Source of the DNA: JAFHCF01 sp048497495
Lineage (GTDB): Bacteria > Pseudomonadota > Alphaproteobacteria > Rhizobiales > Ancalomicrobiaceae
DNA: 20,588 nt
Direction of reading: 5' to 3'
Assembly (NCBI GenBank): GCA_048497495.1
Contig: JAFHCF010000221.1
Location: 1-20,588, forward strand
Below the pieces are notes generated by a model that was given only the letters and a program-made list of their open reading frames with translations, was not told where the DNA came from and did no database searches. This document shows, piece after piece, positions 13,977 to 20,573 of this stretch. The position numbers and the translations under genes are program-made. Numbering within the stretch: position 1 is the first letter of the stretch; each line of letters begins with the position of its first letter.

Positions 13977-14906
13977 ATGAGCGGAACAGGGGCGGGCCCA
14001 GCGCGCGCGGTGCTTATCGCAGGACCGACGGCGAGCGGCAAGTCGGCGCTGGCGCTGGCCCTGGCCGAACGCCTCGACGGCGTGGTGATCGACGCCGACT
14101 CGATGCAGATCTACGAGGGCCTGCGCATCCTCACCGCCCGGCCCTCGCCCGAGGAGGAGGCGCGGGCGCCGCACCGCCTCTACGGCCATGTCGCGCCGAG
14201 CCGTGCCTTCTCGGTCGCCGATTGGCTCGACGACGTCGGGCCGGTGCTCGACGAGGCGCGGGCGGCCGGGCGGGTGCCGATCTTCGTCGGCGGCACCGGG
14301 CTCTATTTCGAGGCGTTGACCAAGGGCTTGGCCGAGGTGCCGGAGATCCCGGCCGAGGTGCGCGCCCATTGGCGGGCGCTGGCGATCGAGATCGGCGCGG
14401 CCGGCCTCCATGGCGAACTCGCGGCCCGCGATCCGGTGATGGCGGGAAGGCTGCGGCCGAGCGACACCCAGCGCCTCACCCGAGCGCTCGAGGTGATCAC
14501 GGCGACCGGCCGTTCGCTCGCCGACTGGCAAGACCTGCCCCATTCGCCGCCGCTGGTCGGCCCGGACACGGCGACGCGCATCGTGCTCGAGCCGCCGCGC
14601 GCCGAGCTTCATCGACGCATCGCGGCGCGGTTCCGCCTGATGATCGAGGCGGGGGCGGTCGAGGAGGCGGCGGCGTTCACGGCGCGCGGGCTCGATCCCG
14701 TCCTGCCGGCGATGCGGGCGATCGGGGTCGCGGCATTGGCGCAAGTCGCCGCCGGGCGGCTCTCGCTCGAAGCGGGCATCGAGCGCGGCATCGTCGAGAC
14801 CCGGCAATACGCCAAGCGCCAGTCGACCTGGATGCGCGGGCGGATGGCGGACTGGGAGCGGTTCGAGGAGGTGGAGGCGGCGGGGGCGACCACGCGCTTC
14901 GGTTGA
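13977..14906 (+). CDS. miaA: tRNA dimethylallyltransferase (A37 isopentenylation)
   Basis: Transfers a dimethylallyl group to A37 of tRNAs that read UNN codons. The product has 309 residues, normal for the family. It has a P-loop, IAGPTASGKSALALALAERL (about residues 14-33), then DADSMQIYEGL (Asp41), RLYGHVAP, the GGTGLYFEAL motif (105-114), RLRPSDTQRLTRALEV, and the C-terminal ETRQYAKRQSTWMRGR. The ATG at 13977 has GAGGA 7 nt upstream. An open frame before it runs antisense to serB and was ignored. It ends tail-to-tail with the parA-like gene, with 4 bp between the stops. Confidence 0.97.
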   Translation: MSGTGAGPARAVLIAGPTASGKSALALALAERLDGVVIDADSMQIYEGLRILTARPSPEEEARAPHRLYGHVAPSRAFSVADWLDDVGPVLDEARAAGRVPIFVGGTGLYFEALTKGLAEVPEIPAEVRAHWRALAIEIGAAGLHGELAARDPVMAGRLRPSDTQRLTRALEVITATGRSLADWQDLPHSPPLVGPDTATRIVLEPPRAELHRRIAARFRLMIEAGAVEEAAAFTARGLDPVLPAMRAIGVAALAQVAAGRLSLEAGIERGIVETRQYAKRQSTWMRGRMADWERFEEVEAAGATTRFG

Positions 14907-14910
14907 GCGC

Positions 14911-15768
14911 TCAGGCGTGCAGGCCGGACCGACACGGGCTCGGCGGCAGGCCGCGCGGGACGAAGCGCCACAGGACTTCGTCGGCGAGACGGGCGAAATC
15001 GATCACGGCCCGCGCCGAGGGGCGCCACGACCGCAGCGGTTGGTAGGCGCCGAAGGCCTCGGCGACGGCGACGTCGGTGCGCACGCCGGTGGCGAGTTGG
15101 CCGCGACCGTGGCAGCGCGCCAATTGGGCGAGAACCGTCTTCTGCATCGTCGAGCGCAGATCGATCCGGCTCGGCACGATCAGGGCGCCGGTGATGCCGG
15201 CTCTGAGTTCGGTGACGACGTGATGATAGGCGCGGAGGAACTGTCCGACGCCGTCGAGCGAGAGATGGTCGAGCAGCGTCGGGACGACCACGGCATCGGC
15301 CGCCATCAGGCCGGCGATGATCAGGCGGGGCGAGGACGGTGGCGTGTCGATGAGGACCACGTCGTAGTCGCGGGTGACCTGGGCCAGAGCTTCGGCCAGC
15401 CGCCAGGGATCGGAGATGCTCACCTCGCCGTCGAAGTTGCGATCGGCCGGGGCCAGATCGATTCGCGGGTCGTGGGTCGCGACGACGGCGTCGGCGAGCA
15501 TGGCCGAACTTCGGCGCAGCACGTCGTGGGCGGTGGCGGCGCCGGGCGCGGCGACCCGGCCGAGGCCGAAGCCGGCATGGCCCTGGGCGTCGAGATCGAC
15601 GACCAGAACGCGGTAGTCGCGAGCCGCCAGTTCGGCGGCGAGATTGACCACGGTGGTCGACTTGCCGGTGCCGCCCTTCTTGTTGGCGACGGTCAAGACG
15701 CGGGCGCTCCCGTCTCGTCTCGCCGCCACGCCGGCCGGGGCGGGCTCGGGTGTCGTCGCCTCGCGCAT
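14911..15768 (-). CDS. Orphan ParA/MinD-family partition ATPase
   Basis: The product has 285 residues. It has a deviant Walker A, ANKKGGTGKSTTVVNLAAEL (signature Lys31, Lys36), then VLVVDLDAQGHAGFGLGRV (Asp60) and Walker B DYDVVLIDTPPSSP (Asp140), with VVVPTLLDHLSLDGV and an ALIVPSRIDLRSTMQKTVLA block. This is a complete ParA fold: a nucleotide-dependent dimer that binds nonspecific DNA and moves or positions a cargo. No ParB-like gene or parS cluster is next to it, so it is not the usual chromosomal parAB pair. The residue after Walker A' (DAQGHAGFGLG instead of DPQGN) is unusual. GGAGGA lies 9 nt before the ATG. It lies alone between miaA and the ilv leader. The cargo is unknown. Confidence 0.9.
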   Translation of the reverse strand: MREATTPEPAPAGVAARRDGSARVLTVANKKGGTGKSTTVVNLAAELAARDYRVLVVDLDAQGHAGFGLGRVAAPGAATAHDVLRRSSAMLADAVVATHDPRIDLAPADRNFDGEVSISDPWRLAEALAQVTRDYDVVLIDTPPSSPRLIIAGLMAADAVVVPTLLDHLSLDGVGQFLRAYHHVVTELRAGITGALIVPSRIDLRSTMQKTVLAQLARCHGRGQLATGVRTDVAVAEAFGAYQPLRSWRPSARAVIDFARLADEVLWRFVPRGLPPSPCRSGLHA

Positions 15769-15827
15769 TCGTCTCGATCCTCCGCGAGCGAATCCTCCGG
15801 CGCACCGCCGGCCACCATCGCCTCGCG

Positions 15828-15869
15828 CGACGATATCGTCGAGAATCGTCGTCTCTCAAGACAATTGTC
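15828..15869. promoter_or_regulatory. Two palindromes upstream of the parA-like gene, with a possible promoter
   Basis: CGACGATATCGTCG (15828-15841) is a perfect 14-bp palindrome, and GACAATTGTC (15860-15869) a perfect 10-bp palindrome; both have GAC..GTC ends. On the minus strand TTGAGA (15859-15854), 16 nt, GATATC (15837-15832) is a weak promoter candidate whose -10 lies in the larger palindrome, 60-70 nt before the start codon. Autoregulation of the ATPase gene or a binding site for an unseen partner are both possible. Confidence 0.4.
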
Positions 15870-16000
15870 GGGATGGCAGGGTGACGCCTCGTTACTACGT
15901 AGGGGCGCGGCCGGATGTCGCTACGGCATTGACGGCGAAAGTCGCCGACCTGGTTGCTTTGCGAAGGGTGAGGTCGTCTCGCGGCGGCTGGTTCACCCTC
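15870..16000. other. Gene-free stretch before the ilv promoter, with short repeated motifs
   Basis: No gene is visible. The heptamer AGGGTGA occurs at 15878-15884 and 15965-15971 and inverted (TCACCCT) at 15993-15999, the last one directly before the -35 of the ilv promoter. A dyad CGGCGA-aag-TCGCCG lies at 15933-15947. These could be operator sites for the ilv promoter, but no protein can be assigned. Confidence 0.35.
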
Positions 16001-16029
16001 TTGACCTTGCCGCCGAGCGCGTCTAGGGT
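16001..16029 (+). promoter_or_regulatory. ilvB leader promoter
   Basis: TTGACC (16001-16006), a 17-nt spacer and TAGGGT (16024-16029) form a plausible sigma-70 promoter. Transcription would start near 16036, about 30 nt before the leader peptide, giving a leader RNA of about 220 nt up to ilvB. Confidence 0.6.
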
Positions 16030-16064
16030 CCGCGACGACTTCATCTGAGAGGACTTGCGCCGCC

Positions 16065-16118
16065 ATGTCGCGCACCTTCATTCTCGTAATCGTACCGCGC
16101 GCCGCTGCCGGAGCCTGA
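16065..16118 (+). CDS. ilv leader peptide (attenuator control peptide)
   Basis: A 17-residue frame encodes MSRTFILVIVPRAAAGA. Five consecutive codons (16080-16094: ATT CTC GTA ATC GTA) specify Ile-Leu-Val-Ile-Val, the three end products of the pathway encoded downstream. GAGAGGA lies 11 nt before the ATG. It is preceded by a good promoter and followed by a terminator hairpin before ilvB, the exact arrangement of a ribosome-mediated attenuator. The peptide itself probably has no function other than being translated. Confidence 0.88.
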   Translation: MSRTFILVIVPRAAAGA

Positions 16119-16181
16119 ACAGGGCTTCGACAAACGAGAGCGAGCGCGCGGAAAACCAGGCCCCCCACAGGGGCCTTTTTT
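16110..16181 (+). terminator. ilvB transcription attenuator (terminator and proposed antiterminator)
   Basis: The terminator is AGGCCCC (16158-16164), loop CCACA, GGGGCCT (16170-16176), followed by a run of T to 16181, about 76 nt before the ilvB start. GGAGCCTG (16110-16117), which overlaps the leader stop codon, can pair with CAGGCCCC (16157-16164) at 7 of 8 positions and would then block the terminator. A local hairpin GAGCC/GGCTT (16111-16115, 16123-16127) may compete. A ribosome stalled at 16080-16094 would leave the antiterminator arm free; one that reaches the stop codon would cover it. The terminator is clear; the antiterminator pairing is my inference. Confidence 0.82.
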
Positions 16182-16257
16182 ATTACCCGAACCAGCCCAA
16201 CCCGAAGCCCACACCCGACGTCCAGACGGGACGCGCGAGAAGACCGGAGAAGACCCC

Positions 16258-18018
16258 ATGTCACGGCAGATGACCGGAGCGGAAATGGTGATCACCGCCC
16301 TGCAGGATCAGGGTGTGGACGTCCTGTTCGGCTATCCGGGTGGATCGGTGCTGCCGATCTACGACCAGATCTTCCAGCAGGACAAGATCCGCCACGTCCT
16401 CGTCCGCCACGAGCAGGGCGCGGTCCACGCGGCGGAGGGCTATGCGCGCTCGACCGGCAAGGTCGGGGCGGTCCTGGTCACCTCCGGTCCCGGCGCCACC
16501 AACGCGGTCACCGGCCTCGCCGACGCGCTGATGGACTCGATCCCGCTGGTCTGCATCACCGGCCAGGTGCCGACCCATCTGATCGGGCAGGACGCGTTCC
16601 AGGAATGCGACACCGTCGGCATCACCCGGCCCTGCACCAAGCACAATTGGCTGGTCAAGCGGATCGAGGACCTGCCGCGGATCCTGCACGAGGCCTTCCT
16701 GGTCGCGCGCTCGGGCCGTCCCGGCCCTGTGGTCGTCGACATTCCGAAGGACGTCCAGTTCGCCACCGGCACCTACGTCGGCCCGAAGAACATCCAGCAC
16801 AAGACCTATCGCCCCAAGATCAAGGGCGACATGGACGCCATCCGTCAGGCGGTGGCGATGATGGGCAAGGCGCATCGCCCGGTGTTCTACACCGGCGGCG
16901 GCGTCATCAATTCCGGCCCGCACGCCAGCCAGTTGCTGCGCGAGTTGGTCAAGACCACCGGCTTCCCGATCACCTCGACCCTGATGGGGCTCGGCGCCTT
17001 CCCGGCCAGCGACGACCAGTTCCTCGGCATGCTCGGCATGCACGGGACGCTGGAAGCCAACATGGCGATGCACGAGGCGGATCTGATCATCTGCGTCGGC
17101 GCCCGTTTCGACGACCGCATCACCGGCCGCCTCGACGCCTTCGCGCCGCATGCCAAGAAGATCCACATCGACATCGATCCGTCCTCGATCAACAAGATCA
17201 TCAAGGTCGACTGCGCCATCGTCGGCGACGTCGGCCACGTGCTCGAGGACATGATCCGGGTGTGGAAGTCGACCCAGCCCGACATCGACAAGAAGGCGTT
17301 GAAGTCGTGGTGCGCCAAGATCGACGGCTGGAAGGCGCGCAACTGCCTGCGCTACCGTCCGTCGGAGGAGATCATCAAGCCGCAATACGCGATCGAGCGG
17401 CTCTACGCGCTCACCCGCAAGCACGACACCTACATCACCACGGAAGTCGGCCAGCACCAGATGTGGGCGGCGCAGTTCTTCAAGTTCGACGAACCCAATC
17501 GCTGGATGACCTCCGGCGGCCTGGGCACGATGGGTTACGGCATCCCGGCGGCGGTCGGCGTGCAGATGGCGCATCCGAAGGCGCTGGTCATCGACATCGC
17601 CGGCGAGGCCTCGGTGATGATGACCATGCAGGAGATGTCGACGGCGGTGCAGTACCGGTTGCCGATCAAGATCTTCATCCTCAACAACCACTACATGGGG
17701 ATGGTCAGGCAGTGGCAGGAGCTGTTGCACGGCGGACGCTATTCGGAGAGCTATTCGGAAGCGCTGCCGGACTTCGTCAAGTTGGCGGACGCCTTCGGCG
17801 GTGTCGGCATCCGCTGCGAGAAGCCGGGCGATCTCGACGCGGCGATCCGCACGATGATCGACTGCCCCAAGCCGGTGATCTTCGACTGTGTCGTCGATCC
17901 GGCGGAGAACTGCTTCCCGATGATACCCTCGGGCAAGGCGCACAACGAGATGCTGTTCGGTGACGCGGTCGAGGACATCGGCAGCGTCATCGACGAGAAG
18001 GGCAAGATGTTGGTGTGA
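16258..18018 (+). CDS. ilvB: Acetolactate synthase, large (catalytic) subunit
   Basis: Thiamine-diphosphate enzyme that makes acetolactate or acetohydroxybutyrate, the first common step to Val, Leu and Ile. The product has 586 residues: an N-terminal domain with catalytic Glu52 (RHEQGAVHAAEGYAR) and SGPGATN, a central FAD-type domain (about 190-345, with GARFDDRITG), and a C-terminal ThDP domain (MTSGGLGTMGYGIPAAVGVQ, AGEASVMMTMQEMSTA, FILNNHYMGMVRQWQ). The metal-binding GDG/GDA motif reads GEA, with Glu450 in place of Asp; the partner Asn477 is present. CGGAG lies 8 nt before the ATG. Expression is controlled by the leader at 16065-16181. ilvN follows after 78 bp. The ilvI name is equally used. 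Confidence 0.97.
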   Translation: MSRQMTGAEMVITALQDQGVDVLFGYPGGSVLPIYDQIFQQDKIRHVLVRHEQGAVHAAEGYARSTGKVGAVLVTSGPGATNAVTGLADALMDSIPLVCITGQVPTHLIGQDAFQECDTVGITRPCTKHNWLVKRIEDLPRILHEAFLVARSGRPGPVVVDIPKDVQFATGTYVGPKNIQHKTYRPKIKGDMDAIRQAVAMMGKAHRPVFYTGGGVINSGPHASQLLRELVKTTGFPITSTLMGLGAFPASDDQFLGMLGMHGTLEANMAMHEADLIICVGARFDDRITGRLDAFAPHAKKIHIDIDPSSINKIIKVDCAIVGDVGHVLEDMIRVWKSTQPDIDKKALKSWCAKIDGWKARNCLRYRPSEEIIKPQYAIERLYALTRKHDTYITTEVGQHQMWAAQFFKFDEPNRWMTSGGLGTMGYGIPAAVGVQMAHPKALVIDIAGEASVMMTMQEMSTAVQYRLPIKIFILNNHYMGMVRQWQELLHGGRYSESYSEALPDFVKLADAFGGVGIRCEKPGDLDAAIRTMIDCPKPVIFDCVVDPAENCFPMIPSGKAHNEMLFGDAVEDIGSVIDEKGKMLV

Positions 18019-18096
18019 GGCTCGCGGCGCGGTCCCGACGGATCGCGCCGGACGCCCCCTCCGTCCCGTCATTCATGAGAGAAAACGGCTCGAGCC

Positions 18097-18633
18097 ATGA
18101 ACACCTCCCATTATCCTTCCGCTCACATCTTCCAGCTTCCCGAGACCCACACGCTTTCGGTGATCGTCGACAACGAGCCGGGCGTTCTCGCCCGCGTCGT
18201 CGGCCTGTTCTCCGGGCGCGGCTACAACATCGAGAGCCTGACCGTCTCGGAGACCGAGCACGAGAAGCACCTCAGCCGCATCACCATCGTCACCACCGGC
18301 ACGCCGATGGTGATCGAGCAGATCAAGAACCAGCTCGCCCGCCTGGTGCCGGTGCACCGGGTCACCGACCTCACGGTCAACGGCAAGGTGCTGGCCCGCG
18401 AGCTGGCCTTGATCAAGGTGCGCGGCAAGGGCGAGGCCCGGGTCGAGGCGCTGCGCCTCGGCGACGCCTTCCGCGCCCGCGTCGTCGACGCCACCACCGA
18501 GAGCTTCGTCTTCGAGATCACCGGCAAGTCCGAGAAGATCGACGAGTTCGTCGGCCTGATGGGACCGCTCGGCATGGTCGAGTATTCGCGCACCGGTGTC
18601 GCGGCGATCGCCCGCGGGCCGGAGCCGAGCTGA
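18097..18633 (+). CDS. ilvN: Acetolactate synthase, small (regulatory) subunit
   Basis: The product has 178 residues, the usual size for the long form. An ACT domain at about residues 18-92 (THTLSVIVDNEPGVLARVVG, LFSGRGYNIESLTVSETEHE) binds valine for feedback inhibition and activates the large subunit. The second domain (about 98-170, LARELALIKVRGKGEARVEA, FVFEITGKSEKIDEFVGLMG) completes the family fold. The start ATG matches the family; the Shine-Dalgarno sequence is weak (GAGAGAA about 14 nt upstream). It follows ilvB in the same transcript. The ilvH name is equally used. Confidence 0.96.
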   Translation: MNTSHYPSAHIFQLPETHTLSVIVDNEPGVLARVVGLFSGRGYNIESLTVSETEHEKHLSRITIVTTGTPMVIEQIKNQLARLVPVHRVTDLTVNGKVLARELALIKVRGKGEARVEALRLGDAFRARVVDATTESFVFEITGKSEKIDEFVGLMGPLGMVEYSRTGVAAIARGPEPS

Positions 18634-18744
18634 GCCGAGTGGGAGCGGGCGGGACGACCCCCTCGCGCCCCGCATGTCGCCGGCCGGACCGACGACGGCC
18701 CGGCTCGGCCTCTCGACGATCGAGCGACGCGGCGGCGAGACCCC

Positions 18745-18773
18745 TTGCCGGCGGTTTGGCTTTCCGCTAGAGA
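18745..18773 (+). promoter_or_regulatory. Possible promoter of the tetR-ilvC unit
   Basis: TTGCCG (18745-18750), 17 nt, TAGAGA (18768-18773) is a moderate sigma-70 match. Transcription would start near 18780, inside the inverted repeat at 18776-18790. The -10 is weak, so this is tentative. Confidence 0.4.
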
Positions 18774-18775
18774 GA

Positions 18776-18790
18776 ACCGTAACGTACGGT
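18776..18790. promoter_or_regulatory. Probable TetR operator
   Basis: ACCGTA-acg-TACGGT is a perfect 6-3-6 inverted repeat ending 7 nt before the start codon of the TetR gene. Size, symmetry and place fit a TetR-family operator for autoregulation. Binding has not been shown. Confidence 0.55.
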
Positions 18791-18797
18791 ACGGATC

Positions 18798-19487
18798 ATG
18801 GACGCGGTGTTCCTCGGGGAGTGCGGTCGAGCGATGGTGGCGTTGGAGGAGCGGGACGATGCCGCCTTGACGGAGCGCCAGATCGGCGTTCTCGATGCGG
18901 TGCTGCGCCTCCTCGTCGAGAAGGGCGACGGCCTCACCATGACGGCGGTGGCGCGGCGGGCGTCGTGCTCGAAGGAGACGCTCTACAAGTGGTTCGGCGA
19001 CCGTGACGGGCTGCTCGCCGCCACGGTGCGTTGGCAGGCGTCGCGGGTGCGCGTCGCGCCGATCGATCGCCACGGCCTCGACGCGGCGACGCTGACGGCG
19101 CGGCTCGAGGAATTCGCCGGCAACTGGCTGACGGTGATCTCGTCGCGGACCTCGATCGCGCTCAACCGGGTGGCGATCGGCCAGGCGGTGGCGAAACAGG
19201 CGAGCCTCGGGGCGATCGTGCTGGAGCACGGCCGCTTCGCCATGGGGCGGCGGTTGAAGCCGGTGCTGGAGGCGGGCCGGTCGGCCGGTCTCCTGGCCTT
19301 CGACGACGCGGAGGTCGCCTTCCGCACCTTCTTCGGGCTCGTCGCCCGCGACATCCAGATCCGGCTGCTGCTCGGCGACCGGATGGACCTTGCGCCGGAG
19401 ACGATCCGGGCCGACGCGGCCCAGGCCACCCGGCAGTTTCTCGCGCTCCACGGCGCAACCGCCTCGACCGGCGAAACCGGCTCGTGA
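18798..19487 (+). CDS. TetR/AcrR-family transcriptional regulator
   Basis: The product has 229 residues. The N-terminal helix-turn-helix (about residues 26-72) reads RQIGVLDAVLRLLVEKGDGL, TMTAVARRASCSKETLYKWF, GDRDGLLAATV, the TetR signature with 'SKETLYKWF'. The all-helical C-terminal domain (about 90-220) would bind a small ligand, identity unknown. The ATG at 18798 has no strong Shine-Dalgarno sequence (only CGGA 2 nt before), and the inverted repeat ends 7 nt upstream. It lies between ilvN and ilvC, with 23 bp to the ilvC start, so it probably shares a transcript with ilvC. An ORF in another frame that overlaps its end belongs to the ilvC frame and is not a gene. Confidence 0.9.
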   Translation: MDAVFLGECGRAMVALEERDDAALTERQIGVLDAVLRLLVEKGDGLTMTAVARRASCSKETLYKWFGDRDGLLAATVRWQASRVRVAPIDRHGLDAATLTARLEEFAGNWLTVISSRTSIALNRVAIGQAVAKQASLGAIVLEHGRFAMGRRLKPVLEAGRSAGLLAFDDAEVAFRTFFGLVARDIQIRLLLGDRMDLAPETIRADAAQATRQFLALHGATASTGETGS

Positions 19488-19510
19488 CATCCACAGGGAA
19501 GGACACCCAC

Positions 19511-20530
19511 ATGCGCGTCTATTACGACTCCGATGCCGACATCAACCTGATCAAGGGCAAGAAGGTCGTCATCGTCGGTTACGGCTCCCAGGGGCGCGCC
19601 CACGCGCTGAACCTCAAGGATTCCGGCTGCAAGGACATCCGCGTCGCGCTCAAGGCCGGCTCGACCACCGCCGCCAAGGTCGTCTCCGACGGGCTCGAGG
19701 TGATGAGCGTCGCCGATGCCGCCAAGTGGGCCGACCTGATGATGATGGCGACCCCGGACGAGCTCCAGGCCGACATCTACAAGGCCGAGATCGCGCCCTT
19801 CATCCGCGACGGCGCGGCGATCGCCTTCGCCCACGGCCTCAACGTCCACTTCGGCCTGATCGAGCCGAAGAAGACCGTCGACGTCATCATGATCGCGCCG
19901 AAGGGCCCGGGCCACACGGTGCGCGGCGAGTACCAGAAGGGCGGCGGCGTGCCGTGCCTGATCGCCGTCCAGCAGGACGCCTCGGGCAACGCCCACGATC
20001 TGGCGCTGTCCTACGCCTGCGGCGTCGGCGGCGGCCGTTCGGGCGTCATCGAGACCAACTTCCGCGAGGAATGCGAGACGGATCTGTTCGGCGAGCAGGT
20101 GGTGCTGTGCGGCGGTCTGGTCGAGCTGATCCGCGCCGGCTTCGAGACCCTGGTCGAGGCGGGCTACGCCCCCGAGATGGCCTATTTCGAGTGCCTGCAC
20201 GAAGTGAAGCTGATCGTCGACCTGATCTACGAGGGCGGCATCGCCAACATGAACTACTCGATCTCCAACACCGCCGAGTGGGGCGAGTACGTCTCCGGTC
20301 CGCGCATCATCACCGCCGAGACCAAGGCCGAGATGAAGCGCGTCCTGACCGACATCCAGTCCGGCAAGTTCACCTCCGACTGGATGCAGGAGTACCGCGC
20401 CGGCGCCGCCCGCTTCAAGGCGACCCGGCGTCTCGCCGACGAACATCCGATCGAGGAGATCGGCGCCAAGCTGCGCGGCATGATGCCGTGGATCGGCAAG
20501 AACAAGCTGGTCGACAAGGCGAAGAACTGA
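19511..20530 (+). CDS. ilvC: Ketol-acid reductoisomerase (class I)
   Basis: Second step of branched-chain amino acid synthesis: isomerises and reduces the acetohydroxy acids. The product has 339 residues, typical for class I. The Rossmann motif is VVIVGYGSQGRAHALNLKDS (about 19-38), followed by the cofactor loop ALKAGSTTAAK. Catalytic and metal residues visible are His108 (AFAHGLN), Asp191 and Glu195 (CETDLFGEQ), and Glu227, Glu231 and Ser252 (FECLHEVK, SISNTAEWGEY). The C-terminus is MMPWIGKNKLVDKAKN. AAGGA lies 7 nt before the ATG. The frame is open upstream to 19031, but that part overlaps tetR and is not translated. Loop sequence alone does not settle NADPH preference, although that is usual. 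Confidence 0.98.
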   Translation: MRVYYDSDADINLIKGKKVVIVGYGSQGRAHALNLKDSGCKDIRVALKAGSTTAAKVVSDGLEVMSVADAAKWADLMMMATPDELQADIYKAEIAPFIRDGAAIAFAHGLNVHFGLIEPKKTVDVIMIAPKGPGHTVRGEYQKGGGVPCLIAVQQDASGNAHDLALSYACGVGGGRSGVIETNFREECETDLFGEQVVLCGGLVELIRAGFETLVEAGYAPEMAYFECLHEVKLIVDLIYEGGIANMNYSISNTAEWGEYVSGPRIITAETKAEMKRVLTDIQSGKFTSDWMQEYRAGAARFKATRRLADEHPIEEIGAKLRGMMPWIGKNKLVDKAKN

Positions 20531-20552
20531 GCCGACCCACGGTTCTACGTCT

Positions 20553-20573
20553 GCTCGGACCTTCGGCCCGAGC
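20553..20573 (+). terminator. Hairpin after ilvC, possible terminator
   Basis: GCTCGG (20553-20558) pairs with CCGAGC (20568-20573), with an inner CC/GG closing a TTC loop. It starts 22 bp after the ilvC stop. No run of T follows before the window ends, so it is only a possible terminator. Confidence 0.35.

Noticed and set aside
13041..14807. Extended frames joining serB with antisense of miaA (590 codons) and miaA with antisense of serB (621 codons)
   Set aside because: Each extension is only the complement of a well-supported gene. The family starts and ribosome-binding sites place the true starts at 13925 and 13977.
14911..15768. ParA-like gene considered as evidence of an integrated plasmid
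   Set aside because: No parB, rep or transfer gene is near, flanks are core genes, and base composition is not visibly different.
16261..18072. 603-codon minus-strand frame opposite ilvB, rich in Asp, His and Arg
   Set aside because: Exact shadow of ilvB codon bias; no motif, and no room for a promoter or ribosome-binding site of its own.
18634..18744. GC-rich partial hairpins after ilvN considered as a terminator
   Set aside because: Stems are short or bulged (GGCCG/CGGCC) and there is no T-run, so they cannot be separated from chance in this base composition.
19031..19510. N-terminal extension of the ilvC frame over tetR
   Set aside because: Ketol-acid reductoisomerase begins MRVYYDSDADINLIKGK at 19511 with its own ribosome-binding site. 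The upstream translation is Arg-rich and overlaps the TetR gene in another frame.
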